From NCBI GenBank assembly GCA_017454485.1, contig JAFTCX010000064.1, positions 1 to 51,241 of the forward strand: 51,241 nt of DNA, given 5' to 3'. The notes beneath the pieces are model-generated. The model saw only the letters and a list, made by a program, of their open reading frames with translations. It was not told the DNA's origin and made no database searches. Of this stretch, positions 1-7,394 are shown piece by piece (the stretch's first letter is position 1; each line of letters opens with the position of its first letter). The DNA is from Clostridia bacterium (GTDB lineage Bacteria; Bacillota; Clostridia; Oscillospirales; Acutalibacteraceae). Both the position numbers and the translations under genes were made by a program.

Positions 1-1
1 C

Positions 2-400
2 GGCGCGCACATTCGGACGTTGCTTTTAACTTTCTTCTATCGCTACATGAAACCGCTGATTGAACACGGGCACGTTTACATTGCGCAGCCGCCGCTTTAT
101 CAGATTCGCAAGGGCAAAAATCATTGGTACACATATTCAGACGACGAACTTGCGAAAAAACTTGACGAAGTCGGGCGCGACGGTGCGACGATTCAGCGCT
201 ACAAAGGTTTGGGCGAAATGAACCCCGAGCAACTTTGGGAAACGACAATGGATCCTGCCGAAAGGACAATGTTGCGCGTTGAGATTGAGGACGCGGCAGA
301 GGCAGACGAACTTTTCACAATTTTAATGGGAGATCAAGTCGCACCTCGCAGGCAGTTCATTGAAGAAAACGCATTGCTTGTAAAAAATCTTGATATTTAA
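2..400 (+). CDS. gyrB: DNA gyrase subunit B, 3' fragment
   Basis: C-terminal ~132 residues of the ATP-binding subunit of DNA gyrase, which introduces negative supercoils. The reading frame is open from base 2, so the 5' part lies outside the window. Visible landmarks are the toprim-end [14 protein letters not shown] segment, the IAQPPLY motif and the strongly conserved [11 protein letters not shown] box followed by a [10 protein letters not shown] tail, all typical of GyrB rather than ParE. Base composition is clearly more AT-rich than the genes to the right of ~1950. The family assignment is certain; the host is not. The tail resembles Negativicutes or general Firmicutes GyrB. No gyrA follows. 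Confidence 0.95.
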   Translation, partial: GAHIRTLLLTFFYRYMKPLIEHGHVYIAQPPLYQIRKGKNHWYTYSDDELAKKLDEVGRDGATIQRYKGLGEMNPEQLWETTMDPAERTMLRVEIEDAAEADELFTILMGDQVAPRRQFIEENALLVKNLDI

Positions 401-416
401 ATTGAGGCGATTAAAA

Positions 417-1151
417 ATGTTTAAGAGAATAATAAATCTTACGCTGACAATTTTTTTATCGTTATGTATTGCAACTGTCGACGCGGCAACTCCCGAATAC
501 GGCGCCGATGAAGCAGTTTTGGCTTACGCGGAACTTTATACCTTCGGCACTTCCGAACATGTCGCGGCAACGGGTCTGCCTGAAGAGTACGCAGAAGAAA
601 TTAAAAAAAATATGCTGCTTTATTTAATGACGCCTTTTCAAAATTATCCTCTCAACAAAGAAAATTTTGAAACAGTTCAATCTAAACTTTTGGAAAAACT
701 TCACGAGCTCATAAAAATTTCTGCGCGGTTGAAAGTTGATGACGCCGAAAAACCCGTCGTCGAAATTACAACGAATCATTTTGACCAAAAAGCCATAAAT
801 AAATTAAAAGTGCAAGACTCTGATTTTATGACGCTTGACGTTATGACGCAGATGAGCGAGCCGCAAGTTTTAATTGCGGATTCAAAATTTCAAGGTATGG
901 CGCTGAAGTCAATCCTAAATATTATTGATAATCTTCCTGTCGCAGAACCCCAAATTTCCGACGTAACTTGCAAATTAATCGAGTATGAGGGCAATTTTTA
1001 TTGGATGCCCGAAGATATTAAGGCATTGAGTAAATTTGTTGATCCCGTATTCAAAATTAAACCGACAGATCCGAAGAAGATTAACGAATTTATTATGCAG
1101 CTTTGGGGCAATCCGTTTCCTTCCAAGAATGAAAATTCTACGGAGGGCTGA
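417..1151 (+). CDS. secreted protein of unknown function
   Basis: A 244-residue protein with a clear Sec signal peptide (MFKRIINLTLTIF..., cleavage near VDAA, about residue 24). The ATG at 417 is chosen because a GAGG element lies upstream and the signal peptide begins there; an in-frame start at 390 would overlap gyrB. The mature part is rich in Lys, Asp and Glu. It has a motif near AYAELYTFG and a WMPEDIKAL segment near residue 200 and shows no membrane helix after the signal. Such proteins are usually exported solute- or wall-associated proteins. I do not recognise the family with confidence (a weak resemblance to DUF5105-type exported proteins). It sits 16 bp after gyrB and 10 bp before azlC and shares their AT-rich composition. 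Confidence 0.75.
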   Translation: MFKRIINLTLTIFLSLCIATVDAATPEYGADEAVLAYAELYTFGTSEHVAATGLPEEYAEEIKKNMLLYLMTPFQNYPLNKENFETVQSKLLEKLHELIKISARLKVDDAEKPVVEITTNHFDQKAINKLKVQDSDFMTLDVMTQMSEPQVLIADSKFQGMALKSILNIIDNLPVAEPQISDVTCKLIEYEGNFYWMPEDIKALSKFVDPVFKIKPTDPKKINEFIMQLWGNPFPSKNENSTEG

Positions 1152-1161
1152 TTAAAATTTT

Positions 1162-1860
1162 ATGACGCAAGAAAATCGGCAAGCGTTATCGGATGGCTTT
1201 CGTGACGGCATACCGATAGGATTGGGATACTTCGTCGTAAGTTTTACGCTTGGAATTGTCGCCCGTCAAGTCGGAATGACGCCGTTTGAAGGATTTTTGA
1301 TGAGCCTGCTGAATAACGCCTCCGCCGGTGAATATGCCGCACTTGCCGTGATGATAACCGACGCGCCGTATATGGAACTTGCAATTTTGACGCTGATAGC
1401 CAATGCACGATATGTTTTGATGAGCGCGGTACTCAGTCAAAAATTTTCACCCGATACGCCGTTTTATCACAGAATTTTTGTAGGTTTCGACGTGACGGAC
1501 GAAATTTTCGGAATTGCGGTAGCGCGTGAAGGGAAATTAAATCCTTTCTACAATTACGGCGCGATGTTGACGGCATTGCCGGGCTGGTCAATCGGCACGG
1601 CGCTGGGAATTGTCGCGGGAAACATTTTGCCGCCGTCGGTAGTCAGTGCGTTATCGGTCGCACTTTACGGAATGTTTTTGGCGATAATAATTCCGCCGTC
1701 GCGAAAAGATAAAATTGTTGGCGTGGCGGTTATCGCAAGTTTTGCGTTAAGTTATTTTTCGTCGATATTTTTCAGCGACATTTCGGCGGGGACGCGGACA
1801 ATTATTTTGACGGTTTTAATTGCGGGAATTGCGGCGATAATTCGACCGATAAAAGATTAA
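1162..1860 (+). CDS. azlC: AzlC-family branched-chain amino acid exporter, large subunit
   Basis: A 232-residue polytopic membrane protein of the AzlC/BrnF (YgaZ) family, the large subunit of two-component branched-chain amino acid exporters. Family features are the N-terminal segment GFRDGIPIGLGYF and the early helix around FTLGIVARQVGM. Next come NNASAGEYAALAV, the helix-2 ARYVLMSAVLSQ element and a later FVGFDVTDEIFGIAV. About six hydrophobic segments follow. AzlC normally works with the small AzlD subunit encoded immediately downstream, often overlapping. Here nothing resembling azlD follows: 43 bp after the stop a 7-bp tandem repeat starts, and beyond it lies DNA of different composition. 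The partner may have been lost at a join rather than being truly absent. Confidence 0.9.
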   Translation: MTQENRQALSDGFRDGIPIGLGYFVVSFTLGIVARQVGMTPFEGFLMSLLNNASAGEYAALAVMITDAPYMELAILTLIANARYVLMSAVLSQKFSPDTPFYHRIFVGFDVTDEIFGIAVAREGKLNPFYNYGAMLTALPGWSIGTALGIVAGNILPPSVVSALSVALYGMFLAIIIPPSRKDKIVGVAVIASFALSYFSSIFFSDISAGTRTIILTVLIAGIAAIIRPIKD

Positions 1861-1903
1861 TCTTGTAATTTGTAAGATTTATTGTTAAACTAAAATTACT
1901 CTT

Positions 1904-1944
1904 CCCTAGTCCCTAATCCCTACTCCCTAATCCCTACTCCCTAA
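1904..1944. repeat. heptanucleotide tandem repeat (GGGATTA/GGGAGTA type)
   Basis: About six units of 7 bp; on the minus strand they alternate TAGGGAT and TAGGGAG, giving regularly spaced GGG runs with 4-base gaps. This is a potential intramolecular G-quadruplex on the minus strand. It lies 4 bp beyond the TGA of the minus-strand GH2 gene and marks the switch from AT-rich DNA on the left to GC-rich DNA on the right. Confidence 0.9.
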
Positions 1945-1948
1945 ACGC

Positions 1949-3700
1949 TCAATACTTCATCTTCTCATTGATCGCCTTGACCGCATCTTCGTCGAGCTTT
2001 ACGATCTCGCGGTCATAGGTCAGCAGGCCGTTGACCTCAAATTCCACGTCGGACACCTGGGTGTAAACGGTGGCGGAAAGTCCTTTTTTGATGGCCGGAA
2101 TCACCTGATGCTCGTGCAGCTTGACATAGGCCTTCGTCAGGCTCTCCTTGCTCCTGTACATCTGATAGCCGAAGCTCTTTTTCAAATTCCAAACATGGTC
2201 GGGATAGATCTGGCTGTAGCCGCCGTATTCGCTGAGCACAAACGGTCTGCCGTCATATTTCGGCGTTGTGACCGGCCAGATATAGCGGTGGATGGAGCGC
2301 AGGTCCGCCCCCTGTTGGTCATACCAGCCGCTGGCGTGGTCAACGATGCGCGTCGGGTCCTTCGCCTTGACCTCGTCGCCGATGCGTTTGGCGTCGAACT
2401 GGCCCCAGCCCTCATTGAAGGGCACCCAGGTACCGATGCAAGGCGCGTTATACAGCGCGTCCATCATTTCGAACAGCTCCTCTTCAAACTGGATGCGCCA
2501 TTCGATGCGGTCGCGGTTAAAAATCTTATATTTATCGTCCTTCATGGAGACGTTGACAAACGGGCTGATAAAGCTGATCGCGTTCGGCAGCACACCGGCG
2601 TGAAACACGTTGAGCGCTTTGCCGCCGGAGACCATGTCCTGCCAGACGATCATGCCCAGCCGGTCGCAGTGATAATACCAGCGTGCAGGTTCGACCTTGA
2701 TATGCTTGCGCAGCATGTTGAAGCCGAGTTCCTTCATCTTTGCGATATCGTAGATCATCGCCTCGTCGGTCGGCGCCGTCAAACCGCCGTCGCTCCAATA
2801 GCCCTGATCGAGCAGTCCGCGCTGAAAATACGGCTCATTGTTGAGGAACAGGCGGCTGTAGCCCTGAAACATGCCGATGGAAAACTTGCGCATACCGAAA
2901 TAGCCCTTGACGCTGTCCTCGCCGAAGGTCAGCACAAAATCATATAAAAACGGCGATTCCGGCGACCAGAGCTTGCAGCCCGGCAGCGCGATTTCATCGC
3001 ACGCGGCAAGGTCTTTTTCCGCAACGACCGTCTGCCCGTCAAGCACCCGGATGTGCAGCGTGCCTTCGCCCAAACAGTCGGTTTCGATCTTCAGCGTTTC
3101 GCTGTCGATGTCCGGCGTCAGGCGGTAGCCCTTGATATATGCCTGCGGCACGGCTTCGAGCCAGACCGTTTGCCAGATGCCGCTCGTTGCGGTGTACCAG
3201 AAGCCGTGGGAATAGCTCGCCTGCTTGCCGCGGTTTTGCCAGCCGTCGTCCGTCGGGTCATACACATGCACGACCAGTTCGTTTTCGCCGTCCTGCAGCG
3301 CATCGGTGATATCTGCGGAAAACGGGCAGTAGCCGCCGGTGTGTTCGGCAACGAGGGTGCGGTTCACATAGACCTTGCACTGCCAGTCCACAGCGCCGAA
3401 ATGCAGCAGCACACGCTTTCCGGAAAAGGCTTCGGGCAGCGTGAAGGTTCTGCGGTACCAAAGGCGTTCATCGCTGTGCAGCTTTTTGCAGACCCCGGAA
3501 AGGCAGCTTTCCAGCGCAAACGGCACGCGGATCTTGCCGTCAACGTGGCTGATCCATTCCGCGTTTGCCCCGGTGATCTCATACTCATACAGACCGTTGA
3601 GATTCATCCAGAGCTCGCGCACCATCTGCGGACGCGGATATTCCGGCAGCGGCAGATCGCACATGGCGGCGTCTGCCCAGCGGGTTTTCAATGTCATCAT
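1949..3700 (-). CDS. glycoside hydrolase family 2 enzyme (beta-galactosidase/beta-glucuronidase-like)
   Basis: A 583-residue GH2 retaining glycosidase without signal peptide, so probably cytoplasmic and acting on imported oligosaccharides. Domain order: N-terminal jelly-roll sugar-binding domain (about 25-185, with RRTFTLPE and the HGFWYTATSGIWQTVWLE signature), an immunoglobulin-like domain (about 190-280), then a (beta/alpha)8 barrel. The acid/base Glu is seen in FNEGWGQ near residue 430 and the nucleophile Glu in LSEYGG near residue 491. Substrate cannot be read from sequence; the neighbouring GH28 and GH95 enzymes suggest plant or host glycan breakdown. The ATG at 3700 follows AGGAGG by 7 bases. 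It lies 22 bp after the SH3 protein gene and probably shares its transcript. The heptad repeat begins 4 bp past its stop. Confidence 0.9.
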   Translation of the reverse strand: MMTLKTRWADAAMCDLPLPEYPRPQMVRELWMNLNGLYEYEITGANAEWISHVDGKIRVPFALESCLSGVCKKLHSDERLWYRRTFTLPEAFSGKRVLLHFGAVDWQCKVYVNRTLVAEHTGGYCPFSADITDALQDGENELVVHVYDPTDDGWQNRGKQASYSHGFWYTATSGIWQTVWLEAVPQAYIKGYRLTPDIDSETLKIETDCLGEGTLHIRVLDGQTVVAEKDLAACDEIALPGCKLWSPESPFLYDFVLTFGEDSVKGYFGMRKFSIGMFQGYSRLFLNNEPYFQRGLLDQGYWSDGGLTAPTDEAMIYDIAKMKELGFNMLRKHIKVEPARWYYHCDRLGMIVWQDMVSGGKALNVFHAGVLPNAISFISPFVNVSMKDDKYKIFNRDRIEWRIQFEEELFEMMDALYNAPCIGTWVPFNEGWGQFDAKRIGDEVKAKDPTRIVDHASGWYDQQGADLRSIHRYIWPVTTPKYDGRPFVLSEYGGYSQIYPDHVWNLKKSFGYQMYRSKESLTKAYVKLHEHQVIPAIKKGLSATVYTQVSDVEFEVNGLLTYDREIVKLDEDAVKAINEKMKY

Positions 3701-3722
3701 CGTCGTTCCTCCTAACAATCGA

Positions 3723-5066
3723 TCATTTCAGGTAAGCAGCCGAGACCCAGCCGGAAACACCGTGGGTGGTGTCGGTCACATAGACCCAGCCGGAAACACT
3801 GCTGCTTTCGCCCTTCACGAGCACCGGGTAGCCCTCCGAGATGGAGCGGATCACACCGTAGGAGGTGCCGGGACCCTTGCGCAGGTTGAGGCCCTCGCCT
3901 TCCGACGCAACGGATTTGGATTTCGGGCTGCTGTAGGTCACATCCGGGCTGACAACGCCGGAAACGCTCTTTTCGCTCGTTGCAACCGGACGGGATGTGC
4001 CGACGTAGGTCTTGCTGACCCAGCCGGACACGCCGTAGCGGTTGGAGTAAACATAGTAATAGCCGTTCTCTTCGCCGGTCACAACCACATCGGCGCCCAC
4101 GGAAAGGCTCAGCAGACTCGAAGCGCTGCGGCGCGGTGCGGTGCGCAGCGCAACGCCGTTGGTCGTCACATACAATGTGCGGCGCGGCGTGGTGGTGGCA
4201 GGACGCTGCACCGTGGTGGTCGGCGCCGCCGTGGTGGTCGGACGTGTGGTCGTCGGGCGCGTTGTCGGGCGCGCTGTGGTGGTCACGCGGCGCGTTGTGG
4301 TGGTGGAAGCACGCCGTGTGGTGGTCGTGTTCGCCGCGCGGGTCGTGGTCGTCGTTTCACGGGTCGTGGTCGTCTCTTTTGCGGTGGATTCGAACGCCGA
4401 CGGCGCAGTCAGCTCGTTGTCGTCGGTCAGCTCGGTGTCATCCGTATCGTCGATATCGTCGGTATCATCGGTATCGTCCGTATCGTCTGTTTCATCGGTG
4501 TCGTCGGTCGTGTCGGTCGGCTCCGTGGTGGAGGTCCAAAAGACATCGTCGGTCGTGCCGTCTGTCGAAACCGTATTGCTCGGCGCGGCGGTCGTGGAGG
4601 GCTTTTGATCGATCACGAACGTTTTGACCGCATAGGCGGCAACGGCAGCGACCAGCAGCACAACGATCACGGCGATCCACGCTTTGCCGCGTTTTTTGCC
4701 GCCGCCCACCAGAAGATCGTCCGCGTCGTCATCCTCATAGAGCTCTTGCGTCTCGGACGGCTCCTCGGTCGGGGTGATCACCGTTTCGGCCGGTTCCGGC
4801 GTCTGTGTCGGCTGCGCATCCTGCGCGGCAAGCACTTCCGGCGCGGTATAGGGGGAAACATACACCGGCACGGCGAACTCTTCACGCTCCGGCTCCGGCG
4901 GCGCAACCGGCGTTACCGGCTCCATGGAAACCGGTTCAGCTTCCTGCGCGGGTGCGTTTTGTTCCGCCGGGGGAACAAAGTCGTTGTCCAGGTTCATGAT
5001 CGTGCCGCATTCCGGGCAAAAGGATGCTCCGTTCGGCAATTCGCTGCCGCAATAGCTGCATTTCAT
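3723..5066 (-). CDS. membrane-anchored zinc-ribbon protein with Thr-rich stalk and two SH3-like domains
   Basis: A 447-residue protein. Residues 3-20 form a zinc ribbon (two CxxC pairs, CSYC and CPEC), cytoplasmic by topology. A Pro/Glu-rich linker follows, then one transmembrane helix (about 129-148). Outside come an acidic block of repeated Thr-Asp-Asp units (about 185-215), a Thr/Arg-rich stalk (TTTTRR and TTTRP repeats, about 230-300), and two bacterial SH3 domains (about 310-370 and 395-447, with RTAPRRSAS and LNLRKGPGTSYG). SH3b domains usually bind peptidoglycan, so a wall-sensing or wall-tethering role is plausible but unproven. ATG 5066 is preferred because AGGAGT sits 8 bases upstream; an in-frame GTG at 5075 abuts the ribosome site. 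First gene of the transcript that continues into GH2. Confidence 0.8.
   Translation of the reverse strand: MKCSYCGSELPNGASFCPECGTIMNLDNDFVPPAEQNAPAQEAEPVSMEPVTPVAPPEPEREEFAVPVYVSPYTAPEVLAAQDAQPTQTPEPAETVITPTEEPSETQELYEDDDADDLLVGGGKKRGKAWIAVIVVLLVAAVAAYAVKTFVIDQKPSTTAAPSNTVSTDGTTDDVFWTSTTEPTDTTDDTDETDDTDDTDDTDDIDDTDDTELTDDNELTAPSAFESTAKETTTTRETTTTTRAANTTTTRRASTTTTRRVTTTARPTTRPTTTRPTTTAAPTTTVQRPATTTPRRTLYVTTNGVALRTAPRRSASSLLSLSVGADVVVTGEENGYYYVYSNRYGVSGWVSKTYVGTSRPVATSEKSVSGVVSPDVTYSSPKSKSVASEGEGLNLRKGPGTSYGVIRSISEGYPVLVKGESSSVSGWVYVTDTTHGVSGWVSAAYLK
4412..4520. repeat. in-gene 9-bp tandem repeat encoding Thr-Asp-Asp units
   Basis: Imperfect repeats of a 9-base unit inside the SH3 protein gene encode the acidic TDD stretch. 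A second simple-sequence tract (about 4190-4400) encodes the TTTTRR stalk. Both are likely to vary in length between strains. Confidence 0.8.
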
Positions 5067-5129
5067 TGAAATCACTCCTATGTTTCAAAATTCCTTGGTT
5101 TCTTACAAATGCATAAAATTCCAAATTTG

Positions 5130-5158
5130 ATTGTATCATATTCCCGCGTTGATTGCAA
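5130..5158 (-). promoter_or_regulatory. sigma-A promoter for the SH3 protein / GH2 transcript
   Basis: On the minus strand TTGCAA (5153-5158), a 17-base spacer and TACAAT (5130-5135). It sits 64 bp upstream of the chosen ATG and is divergent from the GH28 promoter. Confidence 0.6.
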
Positions 5159-5183
5159 GAAAAAAACACAAAAACATGCAAAG

Positions 5184-5212
5184 TTGACAACTGCCGCGCG
5201 CAGCGGTATAAT
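5184..5212 (+). promoter_or_regulatory. sigma-A promoter of the GH28 gene
   Basis: Consensus TTGACA (5184-5189), 17-base spacer and perfect TATAAT (5207-5212), 25 bp before the GH28 start codon. No clear operator is visible. Confidence 0.8.
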
Positions 5213-5236
5213 AAAAGGCAAATGGGAGGCGATTTT

Positions 5237-6631
5237 ATGGCAGATTATCCGGTTTCGGCGTTCGGCGCAAAGGGCGACGGAACAAGCAACGACACGTTGG
5301 CGATCCAGCGCGCGCTGGACCAATGCTTTGAAAACGGCGGCGGCCGCGTGATTCTTGAAAGCGGGCACACCTATGATTGCAACTCGCTGTTTTTGCGCAA
5401 AAATGTTGATCTGCACCTTGAAAAAGGCGCGATTTTGAAAGCGACGAGCGACCTTGCGGGCTATGTGCGCCCGAACGAACAGATCAACGACCCGAAAACG
5501 GCGCTGATCGGCAACCCTGTGACGGGCAAGCCCAGTTTTGTGTTCCTTTACGGACTTGGTGCGGACGGCTGCAGCATCAGCGGCGAGGGCACGATCGACG
5601 CGAACGGGGGCGCGTTTTTGCGCAGAAAAGACCGCTATTATGTCACCGGCGATTTTTATCCGCGCCCGACAACGATCTATGTGGAGCACAGCAACCACAT
5701 CACGTTTCGTGATTTCACCGTTGTGGGCGCGCCGTTTTGGACGCTGCATCCCGCCGGCTGCGACGATGTGCTCATTGACCGCATCCGCATCCTCAACGAT
5801 CTGGACGCCGCAAACTCCGACGGCATTGACCCCGACCACTGCTCCAATGTGCGCATCCTCGGCTGCCACATCGTGTGCGCCGACGACTGCATTTGTTTGA
5901 AAACGAGCAAGGGCAACGCGGAATACGGCCCGTGCAAAAACATTGTCATTGACGGCTGCACATTGACCTCCACCTCCGCCGCAATCAAGATCGGCACCGA
6001 GGGCGTGGGCGATTTTCGCAATGTACTTGTGTCAAACTGCGTCATCAGCCGTTCCAATCGCGGACTTTCCATCCAGATTCGTGACGGCGGCAATGTGGAA
6101 AATGTCAGCTTCAGCAACATCTCTATCGAAACGCGGCGCTTTTGCCCCGATTGGTGGGGCACGGCGGAGCCGATTGTGCTCACCTCGTTCAACCGCGACG
6201 AAAACACAAACAGCGGCACGATCAAAAACATCCGCTTTTTTAATGTGACAACGAGCGGCGAAAACGGCGTGCTCCTGCACGGCGGCAAAGCGGCAAAAAT
6301 TTCGGACGTCACCTTCGACCACTGCCGCGTGCATGTGACAAAAACAAGCAAGTGGCCGTGCGGTTTGTATGATCTGCGCCCGTGTCTGGAATTCGGGGTA
6401 GAAAAAAGCACCAACGCGGCGTTTTTCCTGCGCGGGTGCAAAAATGTTTCGATTGAAAATTCCACCGCTTCCTTCGGGAATCTGTGCGAAGATTACAAGC
6501 ACGCGATTGACGCCGAGGATGTGGAAGGTCTGACGCTGCTGCGTTTTGACGGGAAGGCGGCAAACGGCGAAGAAGCGGTGAAACTTTCGCATTGTGCACT
6601 TTCGCACTGCGAAAGCGCACAATGCGAATAA
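5237..6631 (+). CDS. glycoside hydrolase family 28 (polygalacturonase-like)
   Basis: A 464-residue right-handed beta-helix enzyme of family GH28, which hydrolyses galacturonan or rhamnogalacturonan links in pectin by inversion. It starts with the typical SAFGAKGDGTSNDT motif. The catalytic aspartates are in NSDGIDPD (about 193-200) and CADDC (about 214-218), followed by AIKIGTEG, which takes the place of the classical GHG segment. There is no signal peptide, so it should be intracellular and act on imported pectic oligosaccharides. ATG 5237 follows GGGAGG by 6 bases. The last ~14 residues (LSHCALSHCESAQCE) look unnatural: they are encoded by an inverted repeat, and the stop codon merges into a GGAATTC heptad array. 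The original C-terminus may have been replaced. Confidence 0.88.
   Translation: MADYPVSAFGAKGDGTSNDTLAIQRALDQCFENGGGRVILESGHTYDCNSLFLRKNVDLHLEKGAILKATSDLAGYVRPNEQINDPKTALIGNPVTGKPSFVFLYGLGADGCSISGEGTIDANGGAFLRRKDRYYVTGDFYPRPTTIYVEHSNHITFRDFTVVGAPFWTLHPAGCDDVLIDRIRILNDLDAANSDGIDPDHCSNVRILGCHIVCADDCICLKTSKGNAEYGPCKNIVIDGCTLTSTSAAIKIGTEGVGDFRNVLVSNCVISRSNRGLSIQIRDGGNVENVSFSNISIETRRFCPDWWGTAEPIVLTSFNRDENTNSGTIKNIRFFNVTTSGENGVLLHGGKAAKISDVTFDHCRVHVTKTSKWPCGLYDLRPCLEFGVEKSTNAAFFLRGCKNVSIENSTASFGNLCEDYKHAIDAEDVEGLTLLRFDGKAANGEEAVKLSHCALSHCESAQCE
6586..6629. repeat. inverted repeat inside the 3' end of the GH28 gene
   Basis: A 12-base arm TTCGCATTGTGC near the start and its complement GCACAATGCGAA at the end, with an inner TTTCGC/GCGAAA pair. 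It encodes the odd Cys/His/Ser-rich C-terminal tail and runs straight into the heptad array. Confidence 0.75.
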
Positions 6632-6673
6632 TTCGGAATTCGGAATGCGGAATTCGGAATTGCGGTCGCGGGG
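6631..6673 (+). repeat. GGAATTC heptad array with GCGGTCGCGGGG tail (left copy of an inverted pair)
   Basis: About five 7-bp units (GGAATTC/GGAATGC) followed by GCGGTCGCGGGG. The same sequence occurs in inverted orientation at 7480-7524, so the two copies bound an ~0.9-kb segment carrying the leader RNA and the DUF1273-like gene. Confidence 0.85.
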
Positions 6674-6772
6674 CAGGGTACGGTTCCTTTTCCGTTCGCG
6701 CCGCGACTGGCACGGGATGAAACGGTTTTTGCCCGATGATTGTTGAAAGAATCTTTTATGGGAAAATTGTTT

Positions 6773-6802
6773 TTGTGCTTGCTTTTTTATGAAAAGTATG
6801 AT
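6773..6802 (+). promoter_or_regulatory. probable promoter of the rod-like leader RNA
   Basis: TATGAT (6797-6802) preceded at 18 bases by a weak TTGTGC (6773-6778). It would start transcription at about 6810, just at the foot of the 21-bp inverted repeat. Confidence 0.5.
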
Positions 6803-6810
6803 AAAGTGAA

Positions 6811-7009
6811 AATACCACACAAAAAATTTCATAGAGGTGTTTTGCCAACGCGCTTTTTCAAAGTGTAAACCATGTTTTTTCTTTTGAAAAAACATGGACT
6901 TCATGATTTCGCGGTTTGCATTTTGTAAAGCGTATGAAATTTTTTGTGTGGTAGCAAAACGAAGTTTGTGTTTTTCGTGTGTGCAGGCTTCGGTTTGCAC
7001 ACACTTTTT
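6811..7009 (+). ncRNA. structured leader RNA (6S-like rod) with intrinsic terminator
   Basis: A ~200-nt region that folds into a long rod. The closing stem is a perfect 21-bp pair (6813-6833 with 6933-6953). Next comes a bubble (about 10 x 13 nt), then a stem around GCCAACGCG and CGCGGTTTGC. The tip is a hairpin at 6870-6897 built on CCATGTTTTTTC and its complement. A terminator hairpin (6977-6985 with 6996-7004, then T5) follows. The Shine-Dalgarno of the next gene starts only 7 bases after the terminator, and I see no promoter between them. The RNA is therefore either a cis-acting attenuator/riboswitch-type leader or a free small RNA with leaky termination. The closing stem, central bubble and terminal stem resemble 6S RNA, but I see no family-specific sequence that settles it. 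The 5' arm CACACAAA can also pair with TTTGTGT at 6964 and GTGTGTG at 6977, so alternative folds are possible. Confidence 0.6.
6977..7009 (+). terminator. intrinsic terminator of the leader RNA
   Basis: A 9-bp stem GTGTGTGCA/TGCACACAC with a 10-base loop, followed by TTTTT. It lies directly in front of GGAGG at 7016 and so can control expression of the DUF1273-like gene by readthrough. Confidence 0.85.
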
Positions 7010-7028
7010 ATTTTCGGAGGAATGCAAG

Positions 7029-7394
7029 ATGGAAAAAACAAAAATCGCCTGTCTGAGCAAGCGCAAAGTCATCAAACGAAACGATCAATTTGAGCTGATT
7101 CTGCGGCGCTATCCCACATCGCATCTGGCCGTGGGCGTCAATTCGCCGCAAGAGGTTGCGTTGGCGGAGCAGCTGCTGGCGCTGAAAGAGACTGCGCCGG
7201 ATTTGTTCATTGAATGCGTTTTAGCATATGAAACCGTTGCAAACGATTGGGACGAACCGTTGCGCGACCGGTTTTTCAGCGTGATGGAGCGCTGCGACAA
7301 AGAAACCATGCTGCAAACGCAGTTCACTGCAGACAGCTTAAACAAGATGGAGGAATATCTCAAAAAAGATGCCGATATCATCTTTGTGTTTTAA
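7029..7394 (+). CDS. degenerate SLOG/DUF1273 (YpsA-like) protein
   Basis: A 121-residue protein with GGAGG 8 bases before the ATG. The order of elements matches DUF1273/YpsA proteins of the SLOG nucleotide-binding superfamily. There is an acidic helix (PQEVALAEQLLALKETAP), a strand/loop with WDEPLRDRFFSVMERCD at the family W-x-E-x-x-R-x-R site, TADSLNKMEEYL in place of the usual T-x-x-C-x-x-R-N-R-Y, and a final strand ADIIFVF. The N-terminal glycine-rich ligand loops (TGHR and SGGALGxD) are missing: the matching stretch reads CLSKRKV and VGVNSPQE. Nucleotide binding may therefore be lost. It has no promoter of its own beyond the structured leader, and its stop codon touches a perfect 16-bp inverted repeat. 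The family call is an inference from motif order. No function is assigned. Confidence 0.6.
   Translation: MEKTKIACLSKRKVIKRNDQFELILRRYPTSHLAVGVNSPQEVALAEQLLALKETAPDLFIECVLAYETVANDWDEPLRDRFFSVMERCDKETMLQTQFTADSLNKMEEYLKKDADIIFVF

Noticed and set aside
4141-4608. Val-rich plus-strand frame (VVV/SSVSSV repeats)
   Set aside because: Mirror image of the Thr-rich and TDD repeats in the SH3 protein gene.
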